A stretch of 64,000 bases of DNA, taken from Theristus sp. LFF4_11. Its lineage: Eukaryota > Nematoda > Chromadorea > Monhysterida > Xyalidae. The notes beneath the pieces are model-generated. The model saw nothing but the letters and a program-made list of their open reading frames with translations, had not been told where the DNA came from and did not search any database. The stretch spans positions 1 through 64,000 of the forward strand of contig JASANC010004629.1 of assembly GCA_030248135.1 (NCBI GenBank), given 5' to 3'. Below are positions 56,901 to 64,000 of the stretch, piece by piece. Each line of letters opens with the position of its first letter. Position 1 is the first letter of the stretch. A program made the position numbers and the translations under genes.

Positions 56901-59900
56901 CGTTAGCGTCAGTATGGACAGGCGAGCCAGTGAATGAATGAATGAATGTAATAGGTATCTCTTTTTAAACTTCAATTTCTGCATCACTTTTCAGCCGATT
57001 CTCACCATTGAGCAGGCGGTGTCGAAGGCGAACTATTACATTTACGTCGTCGATTACTATAATCCGAATTCTTCCGCCACTGAATTGCCGGTTGCGGTGG
57101 GCACACACGCGCAACCAATGCAAGGTCGGAGAATAAATTGAGTTTTGTTTATGTTTTGTCGTTGTTTTGATGATGCGTGAAAACGGGAACGTTTGATTTG
57201 ATGTCCCGAGCACTTCTCTAGGTTCTCTGAAACATTTGAGGCGTGCAAAACCGCAAATTAATGATTTGGTATTATCTACTTTTGGTTCGAGACTCAATGC
57301 GCACGCACAGATAGATGAACAGTTTCATTCATGCATGACGCGAGGGAATGCAGAATTGGTGATGTGATCCGAGTCCCCGAAATAGGGCCGGGTCAGGCTC
57401 AGTTTTTTTGAGACACTCTGTAGTTTCCTTTCTACGTCTGCAAACGCGCTGAGTCGCAGAACCCAAAAAAATGATGATATAGTGGTTGGTGTTTTTCTGC
57501 CATAATACTGTCGGTTTTCAGTTGTCAGCTTTTGAGCATTTCAACAATTGTAACCAGCCACCAAGCAGTGGATTTCGGTTGCGTTCGGTGTTTTACACTC
57601 AGTGCAGTCGCATCGAATTTCGCCGAACTCTAAGTGGGCGAAATTTGGTAGATCATCATGGATATTTTATCAGGAGAGGCCACCGAAGATTGCGGTGCGC
57701 TTAAAACTGAAAACGTCTCCTAAAAACATTCAGGTTCACTGTCAGTTGATCACTGCCCGGCCGTTGGTGGGTGTCGTGCCGTGATTCTGCGAACGGATGA
57801 CGGTCGAAAGGAATTCCATGCGAGCAACCAGTTTCGACTGCAATTTCAACCTACCGCTGAGCAGAAAGAACCGATTTTCATTGTGAGTTGTTCAATTCGC
57901 GGTCGTTGCTGGTTTGTTCAGTTTAATTTAAGAAAAAATAACTCTGATTGGTTGTGTACAAGATGAAACAGCGAATCAGCGCGCGCAGCAGCGACTGACA
58001 TTATCGACATTCACTCAGTTCCACCCGATTCCGTCCGGTTCATTCTTCCTTAATTCAGAAATTCGCGCGCTCTGTATTCTGCCAAAAAAATGACGTGTTT
58101 GACGAAATATACTGTACAAGTAATTTTTTAACTTTCAAAATTTCAGGACAAAGTGATCGCGGTGCCATACGAGTCTTACTCGGATGACGTGTTGAAGACG
58201 TTACCTGTGGATGTGTCCGAAAAGTTTCTGGCGGAATGCGCCGAGGGACACTTCAGAAATGAGTAACTGGGTGCAGTTTGTTTTGAAACTACCGCACTTT
58301 TTTGTCGCAGTGATCAGCTGATTATTGTTTGTGTTAGAGCTTGGGAGGTCTTGATTGGGTAGATCAAAAAAACCGTGCTTCATGATTCTCCCAAACTGCC
58401 TGTGGGGCCACAGCTTTTGTAAATGTAGCGCATTTACAGTTTGATTTGATGATGCCTGTTTAAAAATGTCGGTTACCTTGATACTTGGTTAGTTCGTCTA
58501 GACACGAAAATGCAAAGAACACATCAACTAATTTCTTTAATATTGCGCTTAGAAAGGATTATTGAAACATTTCTGGTTTTTTGTGTTTGTGTTACACAAC
58601 GCTGAGAGGCTGGAGCTTCTTTTTTAAAACGCACGCGCACCTCGTATCGGCATGCTCATGCTCATGATCCACTAGCGTGCTTGCACACGCTCCGGCCTCA
58701 ACAAGAACTTGTTCAAAACGCAATTGTTCTGACATCTTCCTTCTTGAAAAGGCTTGGCTTAGCTTGGCTCGCTGAGAGAGAGTGCCAACCAAACATTCCA
58801 GGGCGCACGCTGCATCCGACTACTGTAAGCAGCAAGTGTTCGGGCTGACCGTTGATTTCAACGCCGGTGCGCTGCCGTGCGATTGCAACAGTCAAGGTAT
58901 GACCTATTTTTTTGAACGCGTCCCACTGAAATGACGTCATCTGCCGCAAAACATGCGCTTGTCGTTCGCAGCAAACCAGACTTTCCGTTTAGCCCGATTT
59001 CTTCTCGTAAAACAAATGGTGAATGTCGAATCAGCCACACCAAACTGACATTTTTAGCGTCTGTACTTTGACAAACGGGCGTTTTTAAAGCAAATGACGT
59101 CATTTAAGCAAACCACGGTATAAGTGCGTCGGAGTGTAACACCCATGCGTCACTATTGTTCCTATTTTGGTTGTATAAAGCAACGTCACTTGCGAATATG
59201 AAAAAGTTCTGGCGTTTTTTTTGCGCTATCGACTGTCACGAACGCCCCCTCATGCCCGCTTTGTTCCACATTGTGAAATCAGGAGGTAAAAGTGCCTGGC
59301 CAACGTGGCATGCGCAAAAAGAACCGGTGGTGATGGCACTGGTAATATCATTGCCAATGTCACCGCTCGTGGCCTGGTGGTAGTGCGTTCGACTGCAGTC
59401 TGTGCGCTCGGGGGATCGAGCCCCGCCCGAGGGGTGTGTAGGCACTTGATAAGAAAGAGAAAACTCGATGGGCGCCCTACTCAATGGCGTTCAGTACGCT
59501 TCTCTGGGTTAGCCCTAAACATCGCCTAAAAATCACAACAACAAAAAATTGAAGAACTAACGAGCAGTCGAATGAAATCGTGCCATGCGTTGCAGGCGCC
59601 ACCGGCCACGACTGCGAGCAATACGGCGGGCAATGCACGTGCAAGCGCAACATCATCGGTCGCCAGTGTGATCAGTGTGCGCCCGACTACTATGGATTCC
59701 CTGATTGTCAGGGTGATACCGGAGTTTGATTTGTTTCGATTATCAACGCTTCTGTCGGACCTATTTTGTTTTTAACACAACAGTCTCCCAGTTGAATTGA
59801 AACAACGCGCTGTGTGATGCTGCGCCGGCCTAGCCTATAATGCTGAACTCGTTTCAAGCAACTGGTGTGGTGGTGTGTCCCGTTGGAAAGCCAGTTTCAC

Positions 59901-62900
59901 ATTCACGACCAGCCGCTCTTGCCAACGACAAGCCGGCTTCAAGCAAGCCACAGCAGCCGGAAACTGATCCAAAAACGGCTGAAAATGATCCTAGTGTCAT
60001 TGCTGTGGTGATGATCATCAATCTTTTTCGCCGTTGAAAAAAACAACATAATCACGCCGTTTTTGCACAACCACACAACCCGACAGAGTGCGCGTGCACC
60101 ACCGCGCAACAATGCGACCCGCGAACGGGCCAGTGTCATTGCGCGCCGCATGTGACCGGACAACAGTGCGACGCATGTGTACCGGACGCATTCGGCTACG
60201 ACGCGCTGATTGGCTGCCAGACGTGCGCGTGCCATCCGCTGGCGTCGGCCGAGCTGAAATGCGACCCGATCACCGGACAGTGCTTGTGAGCGTCTTGCCG
60301 GGTTTCTGTTTTTTTTTTGGTGTTGCTGCTCTCTGCGAATAGTTGTGTTGTAATTTTGTGAACGACTGCGAAATGCTGACAAGGTCGCGAGGGATGGGAC
60401 ACGTTTGGAAAAAATCATGTCATACCTATTTGCGCCGGAAGACTGCGCACGCGTGATGTGCGATTATTTCTGTGAAATTCCAACTCGCCCAAAAGAGCAC
60501 TTACGTTTTCACCACTCAAATTCAACAAAAAAGTGATTGATTGATTGATTGATTGATTGATTTTACTCGACACAAGATTGATGTTACTCGACACAAGTTT
60601 AAGTGTAAGTGTCCGGCATATTGCACAAGGGAAACGAGAACTCGTCCAAAAAAACCAGGCAACGCTGACCACACACAGCCAATAAAACAAAACAACAACA
60701 AAAACCTGTGTCCAGGTGCAAGCGGCACGTCAGCGGGCGCCGGTGTGACGAGTGCGAGCACGGCTATTTCGGCTTCAACCCGCAGTCGGCCGACGCAACA
60801 GCGGCAGTGTGCCAGGCGTGCGCGTGCGAGGCGTCGGGTGCAGCGCCGGAGGTGTGCTCGAAGGCAGACGCCACCTGCCTCTGCAAGGTCGGTTGTTGTT
60901 CTGTTGGTTTTTTTTGTTTTCAACAACAGGGACAATTCAAAAAGGTTGACAATAATAAGGTCTGATTGCTTTATTGATTCAGTTTGTTGATTATTATTCT
61001 GTAATTAAGTTTGTGTTCAAGTTTTGTATCCAAGTGGTTCACGAGGGGCACATCACTTGACTGCCACCCTCTTCTGAAGGTATTTTGGGTTTGTTTGGTG
61101 CTGTGTCAAGTTTTTCGTTTCTCAGGACGCATAATTTGTGGTGAAACGCGTCTACTCGGGAACAATTGTGGGACACTCGCATCTTTTCGGTTGTTGTTGT
61201 TGACTGTTCACTCAGAGAAGTCGCTGATTTTTACGATTGGGCGCCAACGCCGTCAAATATGCCGTCAAAGTATTGTGGATTTATTCAAACGTCTCCGGAC
61301 TAAAATGACGTCATTTGCTTTAAAAACACCCGTTTGTCAAAGTACAGGCACTAAAATGTCAGTTTGGTGTGACTAATTCGACATTCACCATTTGTTTACG
61401 GGAAGAAATTACTAAATAGAAAGTCTGGTTTGCTGTGAACTGGAAGCGCATGTTTGGCGGCACATGACGTCATTTCAGTGGGACACGTTTAAAAAAATAG
61501 TTCATACTCGGGAACAATTGTGGGACACTCCATCTTTTCGCTTGTTGTTGTTGTTGACTGTGCACTCAAAGAAGTCGCTGATTTTTACGATTGGGCGCCA
61601 ACGCCGTCAAATATGCCGTCAAATATGCCGTCAAATATGCCGTCAAAGTACGTCAGGAAGAAGCACCAGCAGCCGTGCGAGAATTATCGCTGATTTTCGC
61701 GTTTCGAGGCTGGAAAGCTTCTCTTTCAGAACAAAACACACCTGTCCACTTTGCAGCGCAATTCAGTTTGTTGTTGTGTTCTCAGGAAAACGTGCACGGG
61801 CAAGCGTGCGAGTCCTGCAAATACGGCACGTTCAATCTGGAAGAGTCGAATCCAGCCGGTTGCTCGAGTTGTTTCTGTTTCGGCAGCACGCAGCAATGCA
61901 GAAGCAGCACATTGCTGCGAGACCAGGTTCGTCTGGTTGGTTGGTGTACGCTGGTTGGTGTATTCTGATTACGGTAGGGTTTACGGTATGTGTATGATGT
62001 ATTCGTAGCACGAGAGGGGGGGGGCGGTTTTTCTCTGAAACAATATGAAATCTTTTTCGTTCGTACATGTCTCAAATTTCTTCCAGTAATGTTTGCCGCT
62101 GACAATTCAGGAAAAAAGCAAAAAAAAAATGGCTAATAATTCAAACTGAATTTCGTGTGTGAAAAATGAAACAAAATCGTCAAAGAATCTCCTGGTGATT
62201 TGGTCATCTTTTTTCCAGATCGGCTCAATGATTGGTTGGACGGTGAATCTGGACAATGCCACTGACGACTATGAGCTTGTTCACGACAACACTTCAAACA
62301 CGGTTCAGCTATTGGTCAGTAAACAACCAATCAGCGACGAGCGAACAGTGTATTTTCGAGCGCCCGCTGGCGACTATCTCGGCAAACAGATCAAGTCTTA
62401 TGGTGCGTCGGTAGATTTGTGACTTGGGATTGACTTGTACTTTTTTTGGAGTTTTTTCTGTGCTTTTTGGTCAATTGAACGGGTCAATTAAGACGACAAT
62501 TATGCGGTTCTCTGATTCTCTGATTGGCCACCAGTCGCCACCACCGTTTGGTTTTATATACCCACACGATTAGTTAAAACCAGATGAATTCGACACAATA
62601 ATATGAGGAACAGAAACACGAAAACCCGACGATAATATCTCGTTCAGTCGACGGTGAAGTTCGGTTTGGAATGAAAAAAGCGGTTCTTGTGCGTTTCTGG
62701 TTTCCGCAAGAAAAGCGCAACTTAAAAAAATTTTTGTGGCTCCGTTTCGCGTCCGTCGCAGGCGGATATCTCAGTTTCACGTTGGCCTCGACGCCGGCCG
62801 ATTCGGCCGACCAATCAGCGCACATGGCTGCCGACGTTCGCATCGCCGGACGCAACATCACCCTGGAACATTGGATGTCCGAGCGACCCGCTGACCCGCC

Positions 62901-64000
62901 GACGTCGTTCCAAGTGCGCGTGCCAATGGAGCCGGTTCGTTCGTTCGTTTTTTCTCACAATGGGTGTTTTTCTCGACTGGTTTTTTTTAATGAACGCACT
63001 ACTGAAGTTTGCGCATTATTGTCTTGTGTATGAATGCGCTGATTGGCTGCTGCATGCAGGCTGGTTTAGTTTAGCTTCAGCTGGTGGTTGGCTTGACTTT
63101 GTTTTTAAAGCTGTCCGCCTATCGTGCTGAGTACCCGCTCACTGGACGCTATGCGTCTATTACTGTTTGTTGTTGTTGTTGGGATTTTTAGGCGATGTTT
63201 TTAGCCAGGGCTATCCCATAGAAGCGTACAGAACGCCATTGAGTAGGGCGCCCATCGAGTTTTCGTCTGTCATTAAGTGCCTATACACCCCTCGGCGGGG
63301 CTCGATCCCCCGAGCGCACAGACTGCAGTCTAACGCACTACCACCAGGCCACGAGCGGTGACTAAAACTAAATAACTGGACCCTTGAACCAATCCACCAG
63401 AAGAGAATCAATACAAGAGGGTGGATCGCGGAAAGAGTTGTTTGTGGAAGTGGGAACTGCAGAGTATGAAACGGTAGTTGAGGGGGACATAACGCTGTGT
63501 TTCGCTGATGTTTCAGCCAGACATAACATCCGTCTGCGCTGGTCCATCATGTTTGATTGCGCTGTGCGCAGCGCGGGCCTTGTCGTACTGACGAGCCTGG
63601 GTGGACCGGCAATTTGTACGCTTACCAGGCGAAACCTCAAGAAACAGTGCTTGCACGTTGTGATACAAATCAGCCAATTTGTATGGTGGTTCTCTGCATT
63701 TCGGCCTGGCCAACATCATATATGCAGAAGAGGGGTGGCCTCATCAGTGATGTGCCTCTCTTGAACCAGATGAGTCATAAAAGCTTGAGTAATGGGCTTT
63801 GTCAATGAAAATAAAATGAACAAAACAATACAATCCAGAAACAAACGGAATTTCTCCACAGCGCTACTGGCGTCTGACGGACGGATCGTTGCCCACTCGC
63901 GAGCAGTTCATGCTGGCGTTGTATTCGCTCGAGTCACTGGAGATCAAGGCCACGTACTTCGCGACGATCGGCGGCGCGAATTTAACGGACGTCATTTTGG
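36173..64000 (+). CDS. epi-1: Laminin alpha chain, EPI-1/alpha5 type (5' part, runs off window)
   Basis: A secreted basement-membrane subunit that assembles with beta and gamma chains. I placed 38 exons with consistent phase, 5518 coding nt, about 1839 codons; their coordinates are in the domain entries below. Start: ATG 36173 followed by a hydrophobic signal peptide ([20 protein letters not shown]). Order: LN, eleven LE modules with the last one truncated ([14 protein letters not shown]), a long IV-b-like domain, four LE modules plus a half module, then the start of an L4 (LamB) domain. LN plus a long LEa row broken by a domain after a half LE is the arrangement of vertebrate alpha5, fly LanA and C. 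elegans EPI-1, not of the alpha1/2-like LAM-3. No stop, frameshift or missing module was found. Exon coding is GC-rich; introns are repeat-rich. Confidence 0.92.
37905..38250 (+). repeat. 31-bp minisatellite at the donor of laminin exon 4
   Basis: About ten units of 'aacactcgtagtgtaacatc' plus 'gtaacaacagc', 31 bp each, nearly identical. The donor itself (GCCG|gtaacaaaacactcg) looks like a partial unit. Because 31 is not a multiple of three, the array is open in several minus-strand frames. Confidence 0.95.
39109..39403. mobile_element. MITE with nested inverted ends (CCAGGGTGTTCCAAAA)
   Basis: The outer arms GTGGTCAGTTCTATA and an 'aaagtgaatagt' block are mirrored at the right end. The inner perfect 16-bp pair CCAGGGTGTTCCAAAA / TTTTGGAACACCCTGG lies at 39161-39354. 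It is in laminin intron 6. Confidence 0.8.
39510..39655 (+). repeat. CCAATCAG-rich MITE remnant
   Basis: It starts 'acagtccatctgg' like the CATCTGG MITE and contains three 'aaccaatcagc' units before 'gactgtag'. Confidence 0.5.
40142..40700 (+). repeat. 78/81-bp minisatellite that copies a laminin splice donor
   Basis: Seven units starting with GACAGGTGCGCTGC at 40142, 40223, 40304, 40382, 40463, 40541 and 40619. The first unit starts in exon 7 and contains its real donor (AGACAG|gtgcgc at 40146/40147). Every later unit repeats that donor, plus an acceptor-like 'actgcag'. Unit lengths are multiples of three, so one frame stays open through the array. Confidence 0.95.
41746..41944. mobile_element. 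CTTATAAG-rich MITE, copy 3
   Basis: Ends 'cagtaaagtcttgcatat' and 'atgcaagactttacgg', central 'cccgccgtgtgacactccgc'. It is in laminin intron 9, next to the dispersed repeat at 41585-41735. Confidence 0.8.
42632..42810 (+). mobile_element. tRNA-derived SINE, 5'-truncated, in laminin intron 10
   Basis: B-box region GGGCGATCGAGCCCCGCC, the conserved body, and an (AAC)n tail that ends shortly before exon 11. The A-box part is missing. Confidence 0.8.
43037..43505 (+). repeat. 80-bp minisatellite that starts at the donor of laminin exon 11
   Basis: Units with 'gtcggtgctgcttgctttcg' begin at 43051, 43131, 43211, 43291, 43371 and 43451, exactly 80 bp apart. The first one starts at the intron's first base. 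The exon end GACGTGTGCATG resembles the repeat's 'gacgtgcagc' preceding each later unit. Confidence 0.95.
43545..44001. mobile_element. C-rich MITE with CCGTATTACC ends, copy 2
   Basis: TA|CCGTATTACC at the left and GGTAATACGG|TA at the right, 457 bp. Long C-runs and 'aataaaccccca' units mirror the G-runs of 3261-3432. Its middle is unique sequence. It is in laminin intron 11. Confidence 0.8.
44681..45482. mobile_element. hAT-type non-autonomous element in laminin intron 12
   Basis: Ends TAGAGTTGG and CCAACCCTA; flanks AATACAGG at 44673-44680 and 45483-45490, a perfect 8-bp target duplication. Both ends carry AAACCGGTTT-rich blocks. No transposase frame. A related fragment without clear ends is in the CK1 intron near 24435-24515. 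Confidence 0.88.
46236..46380 (+). mobile_element. tRNA-derived SINE, internally deleted
   Basis: CGCTCGTGGCCTGGGTGCTAGC and GGGGGATCGAGCCCCGCCGA with a shortened body. It is directly upstream of laminin exon 14. Confidence 0.8.
46848..47035. mobile_element. MITE with AAGGCGG-type ends, copy 2
   Basis: The partner of 5090-5275, in reverse orientation. Ends 'cttaggcgcg' and 'ccgccttaa'; arms contain GTGCGTACGCAC. It is in laminin intron 14. Confidence 0.7.
48190..48418. mobile_element. CTTATAAG-rich MITE, copy 4
   Basis: TA|CCGTAATGTCATGCATATAAGG to ATGCAAGACTTCACGG|TA in laminin intron 16. Confidence 0.8.
48783..48880 (+). repeat. CTTATAAG-rich MITE fragment
   Basis: An internal part only ('tttctgaaaaaaagtggaat', 'gtgggaggaggtcttataaa'), 27 bp after the donor of laminin exon 17. 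Confidence 0.6.
49029..49262 (-). mobile_element. CRE-bearing MITE, copy 4
   Basis: Reverse orientation, TA at both flanks (49027-49028, 49263-49264). One palindrome is intact and the other is mutated to TGATGTCA. It is in laminin intron 17. Confidence 0.85.
51431..51508. mobile_element. 78-bp near-perfect palindrome with 5-bp target duplication
   Basis: GGCGCATTCATGTTGCAGTA is mirrored by its reverse complement around a CAGCTATAGCTG centre. CTTAC flanks both sides (51426-51430 and 51509-51513). It lies 30 bp before the acceptor of laminin exon 21. Confidence 0.8.
52617..52850 (+). mobile_element. CRE-bearing MITE, copy 5
   Basis: TA at 52615-52616 and 52851-52852. One TGACGTCA is intact; the right palindrome reads AGACGTCA. 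It starts 25 bp into laminin intron 22. Confidence 0.85.
53061..53315 (+). repeat. Degenerate short tandem repeat
   Basis: Repeats of 'gcaattccgggactttggaa' alternating with 'ctttttgaaaatttcaacga', eight or so diverged units, in laminin intron 22. Confidence 0.75.
54129..54240 (+). mobile_element. CAGTCGAACTC MITE at a laminin donor (diverged)
   Basis: Exon 24 ends CCGCAG and the intron begins GTACAGTCAAACGCTATTGT, the MITE left end with its TA inside the donor. CCAATCAGTG and 'ggcagactccgcctcc' arms follow; the right end is not clear. Confidence 0.6.
54655..54899 (+). mobile_element. CRE-bearing MITE, copy 6, abutting an acceptor
   Basis: The right end GGTCA|TA is followed by 'ccatttttcag', the acceptor of laminin exon 25. 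Both TGACGTCA palindromes are present. Confidence 0.85.
55345..55498. mobile_element. Palindromic CAGTCGAACTC MITE, full copy in laminin intron 25
   Basis: TA|CAGTCGAACTCTAAATTATAGG to CGAGTTCGACTG, arms with AATCAGCTGATTGGCTGG and CCAACCAATCAGC. Confidence 0.8.
55756..55953 (+). mobile_element. tRNA-derived SINE in laminin intron 26
   Basis: CCTCGTGGCCTGGTGGTAGTGC, GGGGGATCGAGCCCCGCCGA, the full body, and an AACAGCAAC/poly-A tail. It begins 15 bp after the donor of exon 26. Confidence 0.85.
58900..59105 (-). mobile_element. CRE-bearing MITE, copy 7, at a laminin donor (truncated)
   Basis: Exon 31 ends CAAG, then gtatgacctatttttttgaa: the donor G plus TA plus the MITE end. The other end is cut after TGACGTCATTT. 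Confidence 0.85.
59356..59549 (+). mobile_element. tRNA-derived SINE in laminin intron 31
   Basis: CGCTCGTGGCCTGGTGGTAG, GGGGGATCGAGCCCCGCCCG, full body and a CAACAACAAAAAA tail. Confidence 0.85.
61156..61620 (+). repeat. About 115-bp direct repeat split by a MITE
   Basis: 61156-61270 and 61507-61620 are nearly identical ('ctcgggaacaattgtgggac' to 'ccaacgccgtcaaatatgcc'). The CRE-bearing MITE sits precisely between them. 'gccgtcaaatat' is then repeated four times to 61650. Confidence 0.85.
61273..61504 (+). mobile_element. CRE-bearing MITE, copy 8
   Basis: TA on both sides (61271-61272, 61505-61506), both TGACGTCA palindromes intact, 232 bp. It is in laminin intron 34. Confidence 0.88.
62219..64000 (+). 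other. epi-1: Laminin L4 (LamB) domain start, exons 36-38
   Basis: Exons 62219-62402, 62762-62934 and 63862 to the window edge. Sequence [76 protein letters not shown] and [20 protein letters not shown] matches LamB domains (globular IV-a). The domain continues beyond the window. Confidence 0.85.
63166..63361 (-). mobile_element. tRNA-derived SINE, reverse orientation, in laminin intron 37
   Basis: Read on the minus strand: GCTCGTGGCCTGGTGGTAGT, GGGGGATCGAGCCCCGCCGA, body, and a CAACAACAACAA tail at 63166. Confidence 0.85.

Larger units (their letters stand above)
51108..58262 (+). other. epi-1: Laminin IV-b-like domain, exons 20-30
   Basis: Exons 51108-51221, 51544-51679, 52417-52589, 53340-53511, 54039-54127, 54913-55088, 55531-55740, 56563-56734, 56995-57124, 57734-57882 and 58147-58262, about 546 residues. 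It opens [20 protein letters not shown], then [20 protein letters not shown] and [20 protein letters not shown], the conserved alpha5/LanA start of this domain. Later exons are less familiar ([28 protein letters not shown]). Splice joins all keep frame. The exon 27 donor was set at AACG|gtgaac because it gives phase 0. Confidence 0.75.
58802..61926 (+). other. epi-1: Laminin LEb region, exons 31-35
   Basis: Exons 58802-58896, 59596-59712, 60087-60285, 60716-60887 and 61786-61926, codons about 1433-1674. Four complete LE modules ([58 protein letters not shown]) and the first half of a fifth ([13 protein letters not shown]), which is interrupted by the L4 domain as usual in laminin alpha and gamma chains. 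Confidence 0.85.

Noticed and set aside
59360..59430. Possible functional tRNA genes at the A/B-box sequences
   Set aside because: All occur in copies with the same non-tRNA body and tail, and no full cloverleaf with an acceptor stem can be paired. They are SINEs.

Overview
This is a eukaryotic chromosome segment and almost certainly nematode. The minus-strand gene at 29618-30878 has the N-terminal block, CxC and CxxC cysteine clusters and short Gly-X-Y tract of a nematode cuticle collagen. It sits beside a laminin alpha chain of the EPI-1/alpha5 type and a casein kinase I alpha. Genes are split into 80-250 bp exons with GC-rich third positions. Introns run from about 50 bp to over 1 kb and are packed with short transposons. 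I cannot name the species.

Layout. From 1 to 12.1 kb there are small minus-strand genes that I assembled from phase-matched exons and cannot name: 1079-2435 (142 aa), 3448-4867 (secreted, 151 aa), exons at 8109-8936 (membrane protein with a PPxY tail) and 10772-12059 (150 aa). From 12.1 to 16.8 kb there are repeats: a 149-bp tandem array, a 300-bp TA-flanked MITE and a 719-bp hAT-type element. A plus-strand two-KH-domain protein with an N-terminal membrane anchor (Papi/TDRKH-like) lies at 16846-19956. Casein kinase I alpha (kin-19 type) lies at 21878-26183, but the exon for its ATP-binding lysine is not present. A small plus-strand gene (28543-29404) converges on the collagen gene. A RING-H2 gene follows at 32443-33160. 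From 36173 to the right edge is the 5' part of the laminin alpha gene: 38 exons, about 1839 codons, domains LN, LEa, IV-b-like, LEb and the start of L4. It runs off the window.

Mobile DNA is the dominant theme. There are at least eight copies of a 232-bp MITE carrying TGACGTCA palindromes in its inverted ends, seven copies of a tRNA-derived SINE, several other MITE families with TA target duplications, G-rich MITEs, and two hAT-type elements with 8-bp target duplications. Three laminin introns contain minisatellites that begin exactly at the 5' splice site, and a (TTGG)n run does the same in a small gene. Three other introns have a MITE inserted at the TA of their GTA donor. These splice-site associations are the most unusual thing in the window.

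Gene models here are hand-built from reading frames, splice dinucleotides and phase consistency. Exon ends may be off by a few bases where I say so.
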